DNA from: Leptolinea sp. UBA1437
GTDB lineage: Bacteria > Chloroflexota > Anaerolineae > Anaerolineales > Anaerolineaceae
Direction of reading: 5' to 3'
NCBI GenBank assembly: GCA_002329625.1
Contig: DCTP01000039.1
Coordinates: forward strand, 1,410 to 17,928
DNA length: 16,519 nucleotides
Below are positions 7,401 to 14,180 of the stretch, piece by piece (within the stretch, counting starts at the first letter, position 1; each line of letters opens with the position of its first letter). The position numbers and the translations under genes are program-made. A model generated the notes under the pieces. That model made no database searches. It was not told the origin of the DNA and worked only from the letters and a program-made list of their open reading frames with translations.

Positions 7401-8467
7401 AATTGGAAGCGATTGAAAACGGCGCCATAGTTGCAGTAGGCGGATTTGTTCAAAGTATGCGGATGATGATCACAAAGAAGGACAGCCGATCGATGTGTTC
7501 GATCAAATTTGAGGATATTAACGGAGACAGTATTGATGTTATTTTTTATCCAACTGTTTGGGATCAGGTCCAGGATGCTGTAAAAACAGACGCGATTTTG
7601 ATTATCGAAGGTCGGCTGGATAAATCCCGTTCGGATTTGCAAATCAGCGGGATGCGAGTCGAAAACTTGGTTGTCAATGGTATCTCGAAACAACTTGCGG
7701 ATTACGTTGATCAGTTTACGAATGAACAGGTTGCGGAAATCGAGATAAGTGATGACTTTGTTGAGGAAAGAGATTTAAGCGAACAAAAACCATCCTTTCC
7801 AGAAGAAACAACTTTTTTGGAGACGGAAAATGAGAAGGATTCCCCGCTGGAAGCTTGCTCCAATCCCTCTTTTGAATCCTACGTGGCTCAACCTGTTCCG
7901 TTGATTCGGGAAGATACTCCTTATTCGGTAACCGAACAAATTTCCGATTCTATAAAAATTCCGGAATCGGAACAAGCCTGTGTCGTTTCCTCTGAAGAAG
8001 AATTTTCTTCCGACCATCGCATCGAAGATGAAATGTTTCCGTGGGAAAACCTTAAGGAGAAGAGTTGTTCGGAGGATAGTACTGTGCAGGAAGACCAACT
8101 GGAGGAAAGAACAACAACCTTCGGCATTGATTCCAATTCTGAAAAGGAATATGAAGGTCCAGAGGGACCAGACGACGACGAAGAAGACATCTTCCTTGAA
8201 GAAGAGAAGCCCAAACCACGGTTGCTCACCTTGATTTTTGAATCCGATCCGAAAATCAACCCGGATGTATTGGTCCGCCGGATGCAGCGGATACACGGGA
8301 TGGTGACGGCATTTCCGGGAAACGATAAATTTGCTTTTTTGATTCGTGAATTCGATCAGGTTCATTTAGTCGAATTTCCGGATTCTGATACAAAAATATG
8401 TAAAGAATTGGTAAACGCATTAGCCCAAGAGCTTGGTAAAAAAAATGTCCGAGTAGAAGAGGGCTGA
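4460..8467 (+). CDS. dnaE: DNA polymerase III subunit alpha (DnaE) with acidic linker and extra C-terminal domain
   Basis: Catalytic subunit of the replicative polymerase; 1335 residues from this start, longer than the roughly 1160 of E. coli DnaE. The N-terminal PHP domain keeps all nine metal ligands (His7, His9, Asp16, His41, Glu66, His86, Cys136, Asp204, His206). The polymerase aspartates are Asp397 and Asp399 in PDIDLD and Asp563 in KIDFLGL. A helix-hairpin-helix region lies near 832-858, a beta-clamp motif QIDLF at 920-924 and an OB domain at about 988-1072. An acidic, low-complexity linker (about 1092-1249) follows, then a compact C-terminal domain (about 1253-1335). The start at 4460 is preferred over the in-frame ATG at 4433: GGAG (4445-4448) precedes it and the protein then opens directly with SFVHLHLHTEYS. 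No clear promoter was found; TATACT at 4422-4427 could be a -10 box, but no -35 fits. pfkA follows after 94 bases. Confidence 0.97.
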   Translation: MSFVHLHLHTEYSLLDGFTKINKLMTRVKEMNMPAVAITDHGTMFGVVEFFFAAKEAGIKPIIGLEGYLSKGSMTSRDPKEKTSSHLLLLAKDMTGYKNLLQIASASQLEGYYYHPRIDHEYLAEHAEGLIATSGCMAAELPRMIINGEIEAAKAQLDWYLQVFGRENFYIELQDHDVPEIKKLNNVLLRLGKEYDIPFVATNDTHYVDPEDWKYQDIMLAIQTGAKLTDSNRFRMSDKSYYLRSPEEMEKLFGYIPGAIENTLAIAERCNVDLSSKGHHLPVFPLETGETAESELRKLCEIGLKEKYGDRVDREPVIRERVEKELGIIHQMGFDAYFLIVQDLTRHAREENIWYNVRGSGAGSMVAYVLGITPVDPLKFKLIFERFLNPERISMPDIDLDIQDDQRYKMLQYCSDKYGADRVSQIITFNTLGAKGAIRDVGRVMDIPLSEVDRICKLIPAGIKMPVSGKSITLNNCLEEIPEFSDAVRADPKLTELVTTASEMEGVTRNVGTHAAGVIITDVPIVEYAPLHRPTSGSDDNPIKSVAQFEMNYVDKMGLLKIDFLGLATLTVMQKCCAMIEKRHGVHLDLQNIPTDDKKTFTYLSQGHTAGVFQLEGSGMTRYIKEMKPKSLDNIIAMVALYRPGPMQFIPDYIACMHGEKEPFYRHERLKPIFAETYGIPVYQEQIMSAVMELAGYTAAESDSFRKAISKKKKAEIEEHREKFVSGCVKNGIEKTTAEEIFKDWEQFANYGFNKSHAADYGVLAVQTGYLKAHYTVEYMAAILDANRNDSAKIAFYINDCRSIGIEVLPPEINVSDWDFTIEEDSNHKSRIRFGLGAIKNVGKNSVDPIIDERNQNGKFTDLNNFIERVDLRQVGRRALESLIKVGAMDAFGERGALLASMDMMINASSTNFKSKDSAQIDLFDLMNIPTSQITLPQTPAIENRQKLIWERELLGLFVSDHPLNAHRKILKARKALQINQLEAIENGAIVAVGGFVQSMRMMITKKDSRSMCSIKFEDINGDSIDVIFYPTVWDQVQDAVKTDAILIIEGRLDKSRSDLQISGMRVENLVVNGISKQLADYVDQFTNEQVAEIEISDDFVEERDLSEQKPSFPEETTFLETENEKDSPLEACSNPSFESYVAQPVPLIREDTPYSVTEQISDSIKIPESEQACVVSSEEEFSSDHRIEDEMFPWENLKEKSCSEDSTVQEDQLEERTTTFGIDSNSEKEYEGPEGPDDDEEDIFLEEEKPKPRLLTLIFESDPKINPDVLVRRMQRIHGMVTAFPGNDKFAFLIREFDQVHLVEFPDSDTKICKELVNALAQELGKKNVRVEEG

Positions 8468-8499
8468 AATGCATATCCTATCATAGCTTTTTCTGTCCG

Positions 8500-8571
8500 A
8501 TGATAAAATTTAGTTTAGATCTTGATGAAGCGGTAAGAGCGGTAAGAGAAAGGATAAACGAATGGAATTAA
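8500..8571 (+). other. possible 23-codon ORF overlapping the pfkA start, with a tandem 9-bp repeat
   Basis: An ATG at 8500 opens 23 codons ending in TAA at 8569-8571, in a different frame from both dnaE and pfkA. The product would be acidic/basic and helix-like (FSLDLDEAVRAVRERINEWN). It contains a perfect tandem duplication of GCGGTAAGA (8530-8547). No Shine-Dalgarno sequence precedes it, and it runs over the pfkA ribosome binding site and start. It may be a leader ORF coupled to pfkA, or an accident of non-coding sequence. Confidence 0.2.
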
Positions 8572-9554
8572 TGGAACCAGAAACCCCAATCCGATCTATT
8601 GCGGTTTTGACTTCCGGTGGAGATGCGCCGGGAATGAATGCAGCCATCCGTGCGGTTGTTCGTGCGGGGATTTATAAAGGGCTGAAAGTTTACGGTGTTC
8701 AGGACGGATTTAAAGGGTTGATTAATGGTGATTTTGTACCGCTTGGAAGACGAGACGTCAGTGGCATTTTAAGCCATGGCGGAACTTTCCTACGTACCGA
8801 TCGCAGCAGCGAAATGAAAACTCCATATGGTCAACGTGAAGCCGTCCGGCAATTAAATAACGAGGGAATTGATGGCCTGATAGTAATTGGCGGGGACGGG
8901 TCGATGGCTGGAGCGAAGGCACTTTGTGATGAAGGAACTCGTGTTATCGGTATTCCCGGAACGATTGATAATGATGTATGGGGGACGGACAGTTGCGTTG
9001 GCGTCGATACGGCGCTGAATACAATTATGGAGGCTGTGGATAAAATCCGCGATACGGCGGCATCCCACACCCGGGCATTTTTAGTTCAGACGATGGGTCG
9101 TGAATGCGGCTATCTTGCCGTCCAATCCGCTATGATCTCCGGAGCCGAAATGGCGCTCATCCCAGAAGATCCTGTTTCGGTAGAAGAGATCGCTCAAACG
9201 GTTGAAAACGCTTATAAACGCGGCAAAAGGCATTGCATTATTATCATGGCGGAAGGATATCCGATCCCGATGGTGGATTTGGCAAAGCAGTTGGACGAAA
9301 TGGATCTGGGTTTTACCACACGATCGATTAATTTGAGTTATGTTCAACGGGGAGGGTCCCCTACTTCGTTTGACCGAATATTGGCTTCTCGAATGGGATA
9401 CGCTGCGGTTGAGTTAATCAGCTCCGGGCAGACTTCTTTAATGACAGCGATGCAAGGACGTGAAATTATCGGGCTGCCTTTAGCCGATATTGTTGGCAAG
9501 CATCGGCCTATTTCGGAAGAATATTTGCATATTTCGAATATTTTATCTCGATGA
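8562..9554 (+). CDS. pfkA: ATP-dependent 6-phosphofructokinase
   Basis: Cytoplasmic glycolytic enzyme that phosphorylates fructose 6-phosphate to fructose 1,6-bisphosphate. Its 330 residues are close to the 320 of E. coli PfkA. Visible motifs are the N-terminal nucleotide site TSGGDAPGMN (17-26), GGDGS (110-114), PGTIDND (132-138, catalytic-type Asp136), QTMGRECGYLA (176-186) and AEGYP, then QRGGSPTSFDR near the C-terminus. Gly113 in GGDGS and Gly133 in PGTIDND mark the ATP-using type; pyrophosphate-dependent enzymes usually carry Asp and Lys there. The ATG at 8562 has AAAGGA (8549-8554) 7 bases upstream; a second in-frame ATG at 8571 is too far from it. A strong terminator follows about 45 bases after the stop. 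It could be expressed with dnaE or from its own promoter; no clear one was seen in the 94-base gap. Confidence 0.96.
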   Translation: MELMEPETPIRSIAVLTSGGDAPGMNAAIRAVVRAGIYKGLKVYGVQDGFKGLINGDFVPLGRRDVSGILSHGGTFLRTDRSSEMKTPYGQREAVRQLNNEGIDGLIVIGGDGSMAGAKALCDEGTRVIGIPGTIDNDVWGTDSCVGVDTALNTIMEAVDKIRDTAASHTRAFLVQTMGRECGYLAVQSAMISGAEMALIPEDPVSVEEIAQTVENAYKRGKRHCIIIMAEGYPIPMVDLAKQLDEMDLGFTTRSINLSYVQRGGSPTSFDRILASRMGYAAVELISSGQTSLMTAMQGREIIGLPLADIVGKHRPISEEYLHISNILSR

Positions 9555-9598
9555 TATTCTTGGATTAGAAAACAATTGATTCTTACAGATCAAATTCA

Positions 9599-9632
9599 AA
9601 AAAAACCAATCGAATTACTGATTGGTTTTTTT
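9599..9632 (+). terminator. intrinsic terminator after pfkA
   Basis: AAAAACCAATC (9601-9611), an 8-base loop, then GATTGGTTTTTTT (9620-9632). The stem is flanked by an A-run and a T-run, so it could work on both strands. It separates the dnaE-pfkA block from the right-hand sugar operon. Confidence 0.9.
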
Positions 9633-9649
9633 ATATGGACGATAAAACG

Positions 9650-9687
9650 AAAGGTAATGATTTTTGTCTATAAAACTTATTACCTTT
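9650..9687. repeat. perfect 9-bp inverted repeat upstream of the CUT1 operon
   Basis: AAAGGTAAT (9650-9658) and ATTACCTTT (9679-9687) are separated by 20 bases. The centres of the arms are 29 bases apart. The site lies upstream of the TATAAT/CATAAT candidates for the operon promoter, so it could be bound by an activator or looping regulator; it has no U-tract and is not a terminator. No regulator gene accompanies this operon in the window. Confidence 0.5.
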
Positions 9688-9700
9688 GAAGACGTTATTT

Positions 9701-9730
9701 TTGTGGATGACTTTTATAATTAAGCATAAT
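9701..9730 (+). promoter_or_regulatory. weak promoter candidates for the CUT1 operon
   Basis: A perfect TATAAT lies at 9715-9720 but has no good -35 hexamer at the right spacing. TTGTGG (9701-9706) pairs with CATAAT (9725-9730) at an 18-base spacing, with only a partial -35 match. A weak promoter needing an activator would fit the inverted repeat just upstream. Confidence 0.35.
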
Positions 9731-9740
9731 GGTACGAACA

Positions 9741-9765
9741 GGTAAATCCTGAAAATTGGTAAATC
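9741..9765 (+). repeat. direct repeat GGTAAATC in the leader of the CUT1 operon
   Basis: GGTAAATC occurs at 9741-9748 and again at 9758-9765, a 17-base period, in the untranslated leader just before the ribosome binding site of the binding-protein gene. The core GGTAA is shared with the inverted repeat at 9650-9687. It could be part of an operator or chance. Confidence 0.35.
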
Positions 9766-9781
9766 AATAAAGGAGAATTGT

Positions 9782-11056
9782 ATGAAAAAAGTATATCTTT
9801 TGGTCGTATTCGTTCTGCTTGCGCTTTTAGTTGTCCCGGTTGCCGCTCAAGAGGCAGAACCAGGCGCGAAGCTGGTCATTGAAAGCTGGCGTCAGGATGA
9901 TATTCCGATTTGGAATGATGTCATTATCCCGGCTTTCAACAAAGTCCATCCGGAAATCGAAGTTATTTTTCAGCCCACAAAGCAGGAAGATTACAATGGT
10001 CAACTGAATACCCGGCTTGCTGGCGGAACCGCGGGTGATTTGATTACCTGTCGTCCATTTGATCCTTCTCTGAAATTATATGAGTCCGGATATCTCGCAA
10101 ATCTGAACGATTTGCCTGGAATGCAATTTTTTGACAGTTCTGCCAAAGTTGCTTGGACTACCGATGACGGATCCGTCACGTATTGTGTGCCGATGGCATC
10201 GGTAATTCATGGGTTTATGTATAACAAGACTGCTTTTGAACAAAAAGGCTGGAAAGTGCCCGTAACCAAAGATGAATTCTGGGCACTGCTGGATGCGATT
10301 AAAGCCGACGGTGAATACATTCCTTTGGCGATGGGTACTCATGACTTATGGGAATCGGCGACCATGGGTTGGTATAACATCGGCGTTCAAAATTACAAGG
10401 GCGAGGAAGGTCGTCTGGCTCTTATCAACGGAACTGCGAAGTTCACAGATCCTCCGTATGTAAAGACATACGAGGAATTAGGCAAATGGGCACCGTATTT
10501 ACCGGATGGATATCAATCCGTTCAGTATTCCGATGCACAGCAGCTCTTCACGATGGGACGAGCCGCTATTTATCCGACCGGCTCATGGGAAATTTCAGTC
10601 TTTGAGCCGATGATCAACGGTGCGTTTGAAATGGGAGCTTTCCGAGTTCCGAAGGATAACGCCGATGATCCCTGCTACATCAGTGATCATACTGATATTG
10701 GTATCGGTATGAATGTCGCCACGAAATATCCGGAAGCCGTAAAAATCTTCCTGAACTGGGTTGCCACTCCGGAATTTGCCACACTCTACGCAAATAATAT
10801 GGTCGGATTCTATCCGTTGGCAAAAATTGACTATACAATCGAAAATCCAGTCGCGCAGGAATTCCTGTCTTGGCGGAAGGATTGTCAGTCCAGTATTCGT
10901 ATTTCCGCTTCCATTATTGGACGCGGCGAACCGGGGATGGATACCGATATTTGGCAGACTTCAGCCAACGTGATTAACGGTACGATGACTCCGATGGAAG
11001 CTGCGCAGTATGTCCAGGACGCTTTGGCGAAATGGTATAAACCGCAGCAGAAGTAG
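9782..11056 (+). CDS. extracellular solute-binding protein of a CUT1-family sugar ABC transporter (UgpB/MalE-like)
   Basis: Receptor for a carbohydrate, 424 residues, normal for family 1 binding proteins. The N-terminus has Lys-Lys, a hydrophobic core (4-19) and a Sec cleavage site at VAA-QEA (22/23). No cysteine is present to make it a lipoprotein. Family features include LVIESWRQDD at the start of the mature protein, IIPAFNKVHPEIEV (about 49-62), the TRLAGGTAGDLIT region and GRAAIYPTGSWEI in the second lobe. The start has AAAGGAG upstream at a good distance. It heads an operon with two permeases and two dehydrogenases. The gene is followed by a hairpin and a 264-base gap before the first permease, so the binding protein is probably made in excess. 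The ligand is unknown. Confidence 0.94.
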   Translation: MKKVYLLVVFVLLALLVVPVAAQEAEPGAKLVIESWRQDDIPIWNDVIIPAFNKVHPEIEVIFQPTKQEDYNGQLNTRLAGGTAGDLITCRPFDPSLKLYESGYLANLNDLPGMQFFDSSAKVAWTTDDGSVTYCVPMASVIHGFMYNKTAFEQKGWKVPVTKDEFWALLDAIKADGEYIPLAMGTHDLWESATMGWYNIGVQNYKGEEGRLALINGTAKFTDPPYVKTYEELGKWAPYLPDGYQSVQYSDAQQLFTMGRAAIYPTGSWEISVFEPMINGAFEMGAFRVPKDNADDPCYISDHTDIGIGMNVATKYPEAVKIFLNWVATPEFATLYANNMVGFYPLAKIDYTIENPVAQEFLSWRKDCQSSIRISASIIGRGEPGMDTDIWQTSANVINGTMTPMEAAQYVQDALAKWYKPQQK

Positions 11057-11093
11057 CCGATAATCTGTAACAATTAAAATTCAATTACAAAAA

Positions 11094-11123
11094 GGGAGAG
11101 TCTGAAAGTCATTTGACTCTCCC
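11094..11123 (+). terminator. intercistronic hairpin after the CUT1 binding-protein gene
   Basis: GGGAGAGTC (11094-11102) and GACTCTCCC (11115-11123) form a perfect 9-bp stem with a 12-base loop, flanked by A-rich and T-rich sequence (TCTTT follows). It probably terminates part of the transcription or protects the upstream message. The remaining roughly 200 bases to the permease gene are AT-rich; I see no gene or convincing promoter there. Confidence 0.7.
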
Positions 11124-11320
11124 TCTTTGCAATAATTTCCGCTATTTTGTGGCTTTACAACAAAGGATAAATTGTTTGGATTTTGATTCGATATCTATTT
11201 TCATAAAAAAGTAATTTGATGAATTTGTCCCAATTTGGAAGCTTTTCAGGATGTTGAAAAAGAATTGAGAATTTTTTATCAAATAATTTTTAAATCACAG
11301 CTGAAAGGAAGAATGCCTGT

Positions 11321-12253
11321 ATGAATGCTACCCGTAAAATCCGCAAACCGTTTCCATGGCATTTGGTTGTTTTTATCGCTCCGGCCTTGATTATTTATGT
11401 TATTGTAATGGTTATTCCTCTTTTGGATTCCCTGACATTAAGTTTCTTTACGGAAGATCCCAATAATGCTCGAAATACAATTTTTGTCGGAATTCAAAAC
11501 TATAAATATCTATTTACCGATAAGTATTATGCTCCGATCTTCTGGGGAGCCTTCAAAAATAACATTGTCTTCTTCCTTATTCATATGTTAGTTCAAAATC
11601 CCATCGGTCTGCTTTTGGCATCGGTCCTATGTAAAGGCGGTAAAATTCGGAATTTCTTTCGGACCGTTCTGTTTATTCCGACGATTTTATCATTTGTATT
11701 GGTGGGTTTTGTTTGGAAACTGATCCTGAGTCCGGTTTGGGGCGTATCCAAAACGATTCTCAATATATTTGGACTCGGCGGACTTTTCCGACCTTGGCTG
11801 GGCTTAGAAGAAACAGCGTTGATCACCTGTTCATTAATCTCCGTTTGGCAGTATATCGGAACGCCTATGATCTTGTTTTATACCGCATTAATCGCCATAC
11901 CCGATGAATTAATGGAAGCGGCATATGTGGATGGTGCTAATGCCTGGCAGATTTTTTGGCGGGTAAAATTTCCGTTGATCTTACCGACGGTGGGTTTGGT
12001 AGCCATGATGACCTTTGTCGGAAACTTTAATGCATTCGATCTGATCTATACGATGCAAGGGGCGTTGGCGGGGCCGAATCTTTCGACGGACATTATGGGA
12101 ACTCTGTTTTATCGTACCTTTTTCGGGCAGCAACAGCAGATGCCCAATCAAACTTTGGGCGCGACTATCGCAGCGATGCAGTTCATTATTATCCTGATCG
12201 GGGTTGTTATTTATATGATCTGGCAAAAACGTACAACCACTTATGAATATTGA
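11321..12253 (+). CDS. CUT1-family sugar ABC transporter permease (MalF/UgpA-like)
   Basis: Integral membrane subunit of the carbohydrate importer, 310 residues. It begins with a short basic N-terminus and a first membrane segment at about 14-35. Further hydrophobic segments lie near 80-103, 112-136, 167-190, 222-245 and 283-301, the six-span layout usual for this subunit. The cytoplasmic EAA loop that contacts the ATPase is ELMEAAYVDGANAWQIFW (196-213), with the conserved Gly205. The ATG is preceded by AAAGGAAG. A second ATG eight bases earlier reads into a stop after three codons. The gene ends 10 bases before the next permease, with which it would form a heterodimer. Confidence 0.95.
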   Translation: MNATRKIRKPFPWHLVVFIAPALIIYVIVMVIPLLDSLTLSFFTEDPNNARNTIFVGIQNYKYLFTDKYYAPIFWGAFKNNIVFFLIHMLVQNPIGLLLASVLCKGGKIRNFFRTVLFIPTILSFVLVGFVWKLILSPVWGVSKTILNIFGLGGLFRPWLGLEETALITCSLISVWQYIGTPMILFYTALIAIPDELMEAAYVDGANAWQIFWRVKFPLILPTVGLVAMMTFVGNFNAFDLIYTMQGALAGPNLSTDIMGTLFYRTFFGQQQQMPNQTLGATIAAMQFIIILIGVVIYMIWQKRTTTYEY

Positions 12254-12263
12254 GGAGGAAAAA

Positions 12264-13142
12264 ATGACCGCAACCGAGTTAAACAAGAAAAAAGGCGCCT
12301 CTGTCTCTTACCGGTTCATTTCCTGGCTGCGAAGTGCCGGACCTATTCTATTTTTGATTTTTTGGAGCATCATCGCATTATTCCCGATTTATATTATTTT
12401 GGTGAATGCGTTCAAAAATCGGAATGCGATATTTAAATACCCGTTTAATTTCCCCAATGCTGAAACTTTCAGTCTAATCGGCTTTCAAACAGTGAATAAA
12501 CGAGCGAATTTCGCCCGGTATTTTACTAACAGTATCGTGGTTACAGTGGCGGCATTGGCGATTACGTTGTTGATTGCCACTATGGCATCTTTCGCTCTTT
12601 CACGCTATAAATTCAAGGGAGCCACGATATTAAGTTTGATCTTTTCCATCGGTATTATGATACCTATTCGACTTGCGACCGTAGGGATTCTACGATTAAT
12701 GGTGAGCTGGTCCTTAACAAATACGTTGCTTTCTTTGATTATCGTTTACATTGCTCAGTCTTTGCCGATGGCGATCTTTATTCTTTCATCGTTTATGAAA
12801 CAAATTCCGCAGGAGTTAATTGATGCGGCAAGGGTGGATGGAGCTAGCGAATATCGGATTTATTGGATGATATTGCCTTTGATACGGCCGGCACTGGGAG
12901 CAATCGGGATATTTTCGATGATACCAATTTGGAATGATCTGTGGTGGCCGCTGATTTTGGCACCGAGCGCGGAAACGGCGACAGTGACCTTGGGAGCGCA
13001 ACAGTTCCTTGGCCAATATATGACGGATTGGAATGCAGTATTGGCATCGTTAACCATGTCAATCATTCCCATTCTGATCTTTTACCTGTTATTCTCCAAA
13101 CAAATGATCAAATCGATCACATCGGGTGCGATCAAGTCATAA
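12264..13142 (+). CDS. CUT1-family sugar ABC transporter permease (MalG/UgpE-like)
   Basis: Second membrane subunit of the importer, 292 residues. Membrane segments lie at about 26-49, 89-112, 118-141, 153-176, 205-228 and 259-279. The EAA loop is ELIDAARVDGASEYRIYW (184-201) with conserved Gly193. The start at 12264 is chosen over the in-frame ATG at 12243 because GAGGAGG lies just before it and the longer form would overlap the upstream permease gene. It is followed after 33 bases by the first dehydrogenase gene on the same strand, so the import and oxidation genes appear to be co-expressed. Confidence 0.95.
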   Translation: MTATELNKKKGASVSYRFISWLRSAGPILFLIFWSIIALFPIYIILVNAFKNRNAIFKYPFNFPNAETFSLIGFQTVNKRANFARYFTNSIVVTVAALAITLLIATMASFALSRYKFKGATILSLIFSIGIMIPIRLATVGILRLMVSWSLTNTLLSLIIVYIAQSLPMAIFILSSFMKQIPQELIDAARVDGASEYRIYWMILPLIRPALGAIGIFSMIPIWNDLWWPLILAPSAETATVTLGAQQFLGQYMTDWNAVLASLTMSIIPILIFYLLFSKQMIKSITSGAIKS

Positions 13143-13175
13143 TCCAATGAAAAGACGGAAAGAGAGGGAACACGA

Positions 13176-14180
13176 ATGAAAGTAGGAATAGTCGGTACCG
13201 GTTCGATGGGTTCCACCCATGCCATGGGGTGGGCGGAAACGGATGCGGAAATTGTCGGTTTCTGCGCGGAATCCGTTCCGGAAGCCGAACCGCTCGCCAA
13301 GAAATACCATACAAAAGTTTTTGAGAAGCTGGATCAATTGTTATCCGAAGCGGATATTATTGATATTTGCACTCCCACCTATCTTCATCCGACTCAAGTG
13401 AAACAAGCAGCCAAAGCCGGAAAGCAAATTATTTGCGAGAAACCATTGGCATTAGACTGGCAATCGGGATTAGAAATGCTGAGAGCTTGCGAGGAAGCCG
13501 GAGTCAGATTGTTGGTTGCGCAGGTTGTCCGATTCTTTCCCGAATATGCAGCGGCTAAAGAGTTGGTCGACAGCGGTCAAATCGGGAAACCCGGAACGAT
13601 TCATTTGCGCCGCTGCAGTTATCGTCCGAAAAAGCCCTCGAACAATTGGTTCCTGGACGAACAGAAATCAGGCGGCATTCTGATGGACCTGGCAATCCAT
13701 GATTTTGATTATGCAAGATGGGTAGCTGGAGATGTTCGGACGGTCTATACTCAGAAAGTCAGTTCTTTGGATCCATCCTCACCGATCGATTTCGGATTGA
13801 CCATTCTTACTCATGAAAACGGGACGCTGACCCATGTCACTTGTGGGTGGGCATATCCCCCTCCGAATTTCCAGACGGGTTTTGATATCAATTGCGAACG
13901 GGGAGCCGTCCATTTTGATTCCGAAGAAACCATGCCGATTCATAATCTGATTCAAACCGATAAAGATGCTCCGGATGTTGCATTACCGGGGAGCCCGCTG
14001 GCGGAAAGTCCTTATACGAGCGAAATTAAGGAGTTTTATCGGGCGATTTGTTACGGAGATGAGGTACGGGTCACGGGAACGGACGGAGTCAAAGCCGTTC
14101 AGATCGCTTGTGCGGCGCGGGAATCCGCCCGGACCGGAGAACCGGTGCAAATCAAACCGCTGGAAGGAGTTTTGAAATGA
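13176..14180 (+). CDS. Gfo/Idh/MocA-family NAD(P)-dependent sugar oxidoreductase, first copy
   Basis: Predicted soluble cytoplasmic dehydrogenase, 334 residues. The N-terminal Rossmann fold begins GIVGTGSMGSTH with an intact GxGxxG (7-12). The family motif CEKPLA follows, with the catalytic-type Lys89, then the C-terminal substrate domain with GGILMDLAIHDFD, in which Asp171 and His175 are the usual catalytic pair. Members oxidise or reduce inositols, hexoses, sugar acids or their derivatives; the exact substrate cannot be read. It directly follows the transporter genes, so it probably acts on the imported compound. Its stop overlaps the start of the next gene in an ATGA arrangement, indicating translational coupling of the two dehydrogenases. 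Confidence 0.93.
   Translation: MKVGIVGTGSMGSTHAMGWAETDAEIVGFCAESVPEAEPLAKKYHTKVFEKLDQLLSEADIIDICTPTYLHPTQVKQAAKAGKQIICEKPLALDWQSGLEMLRACEEAGVRLLVAQVVRFFPEYAAAKELVDSGQIGKPGTIHLRRCSYRPKKPSNNWFLDEQKSGGILMDLAIHDFDYARWVAGDVRTVYTQKVSSLDPSSPIDFGLTILTHENGTLTHVTCGWAYPPPNFQTGFDINCERGAVHFDSEETMPIHNLIQTDKDAPDVALPGSPLAESPYTSEIKEFYRAICYGDEVRVTGTDGVKAVQIACAARESARTGEPVQIKPLEGVLK

Noticed and set aside
7775..8365. 196-codon open frame on the minus strand opposite dnaE
   Set aside because: It is the reverse of the acidic linker and C-terminal region of dnaE. Its composition reflects antisense reading of Glu-rich codons, and it has no ribosome binding site or recognisable domain.
8562..9554. Pyrophosphate-dependent phosphofructokinase
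   Set aside because: Gly residues occupy the two positions (GGDGS, PGTIDND) that are usually Asp and Lys in pyrophosphate-type enzymes.
14108..14176. Longer start for the second dehydrogenase
   Set aside because: It lies within the first dehydrogenase gene; the ATGA overlap with a GGAAGGAG site marks the real start.
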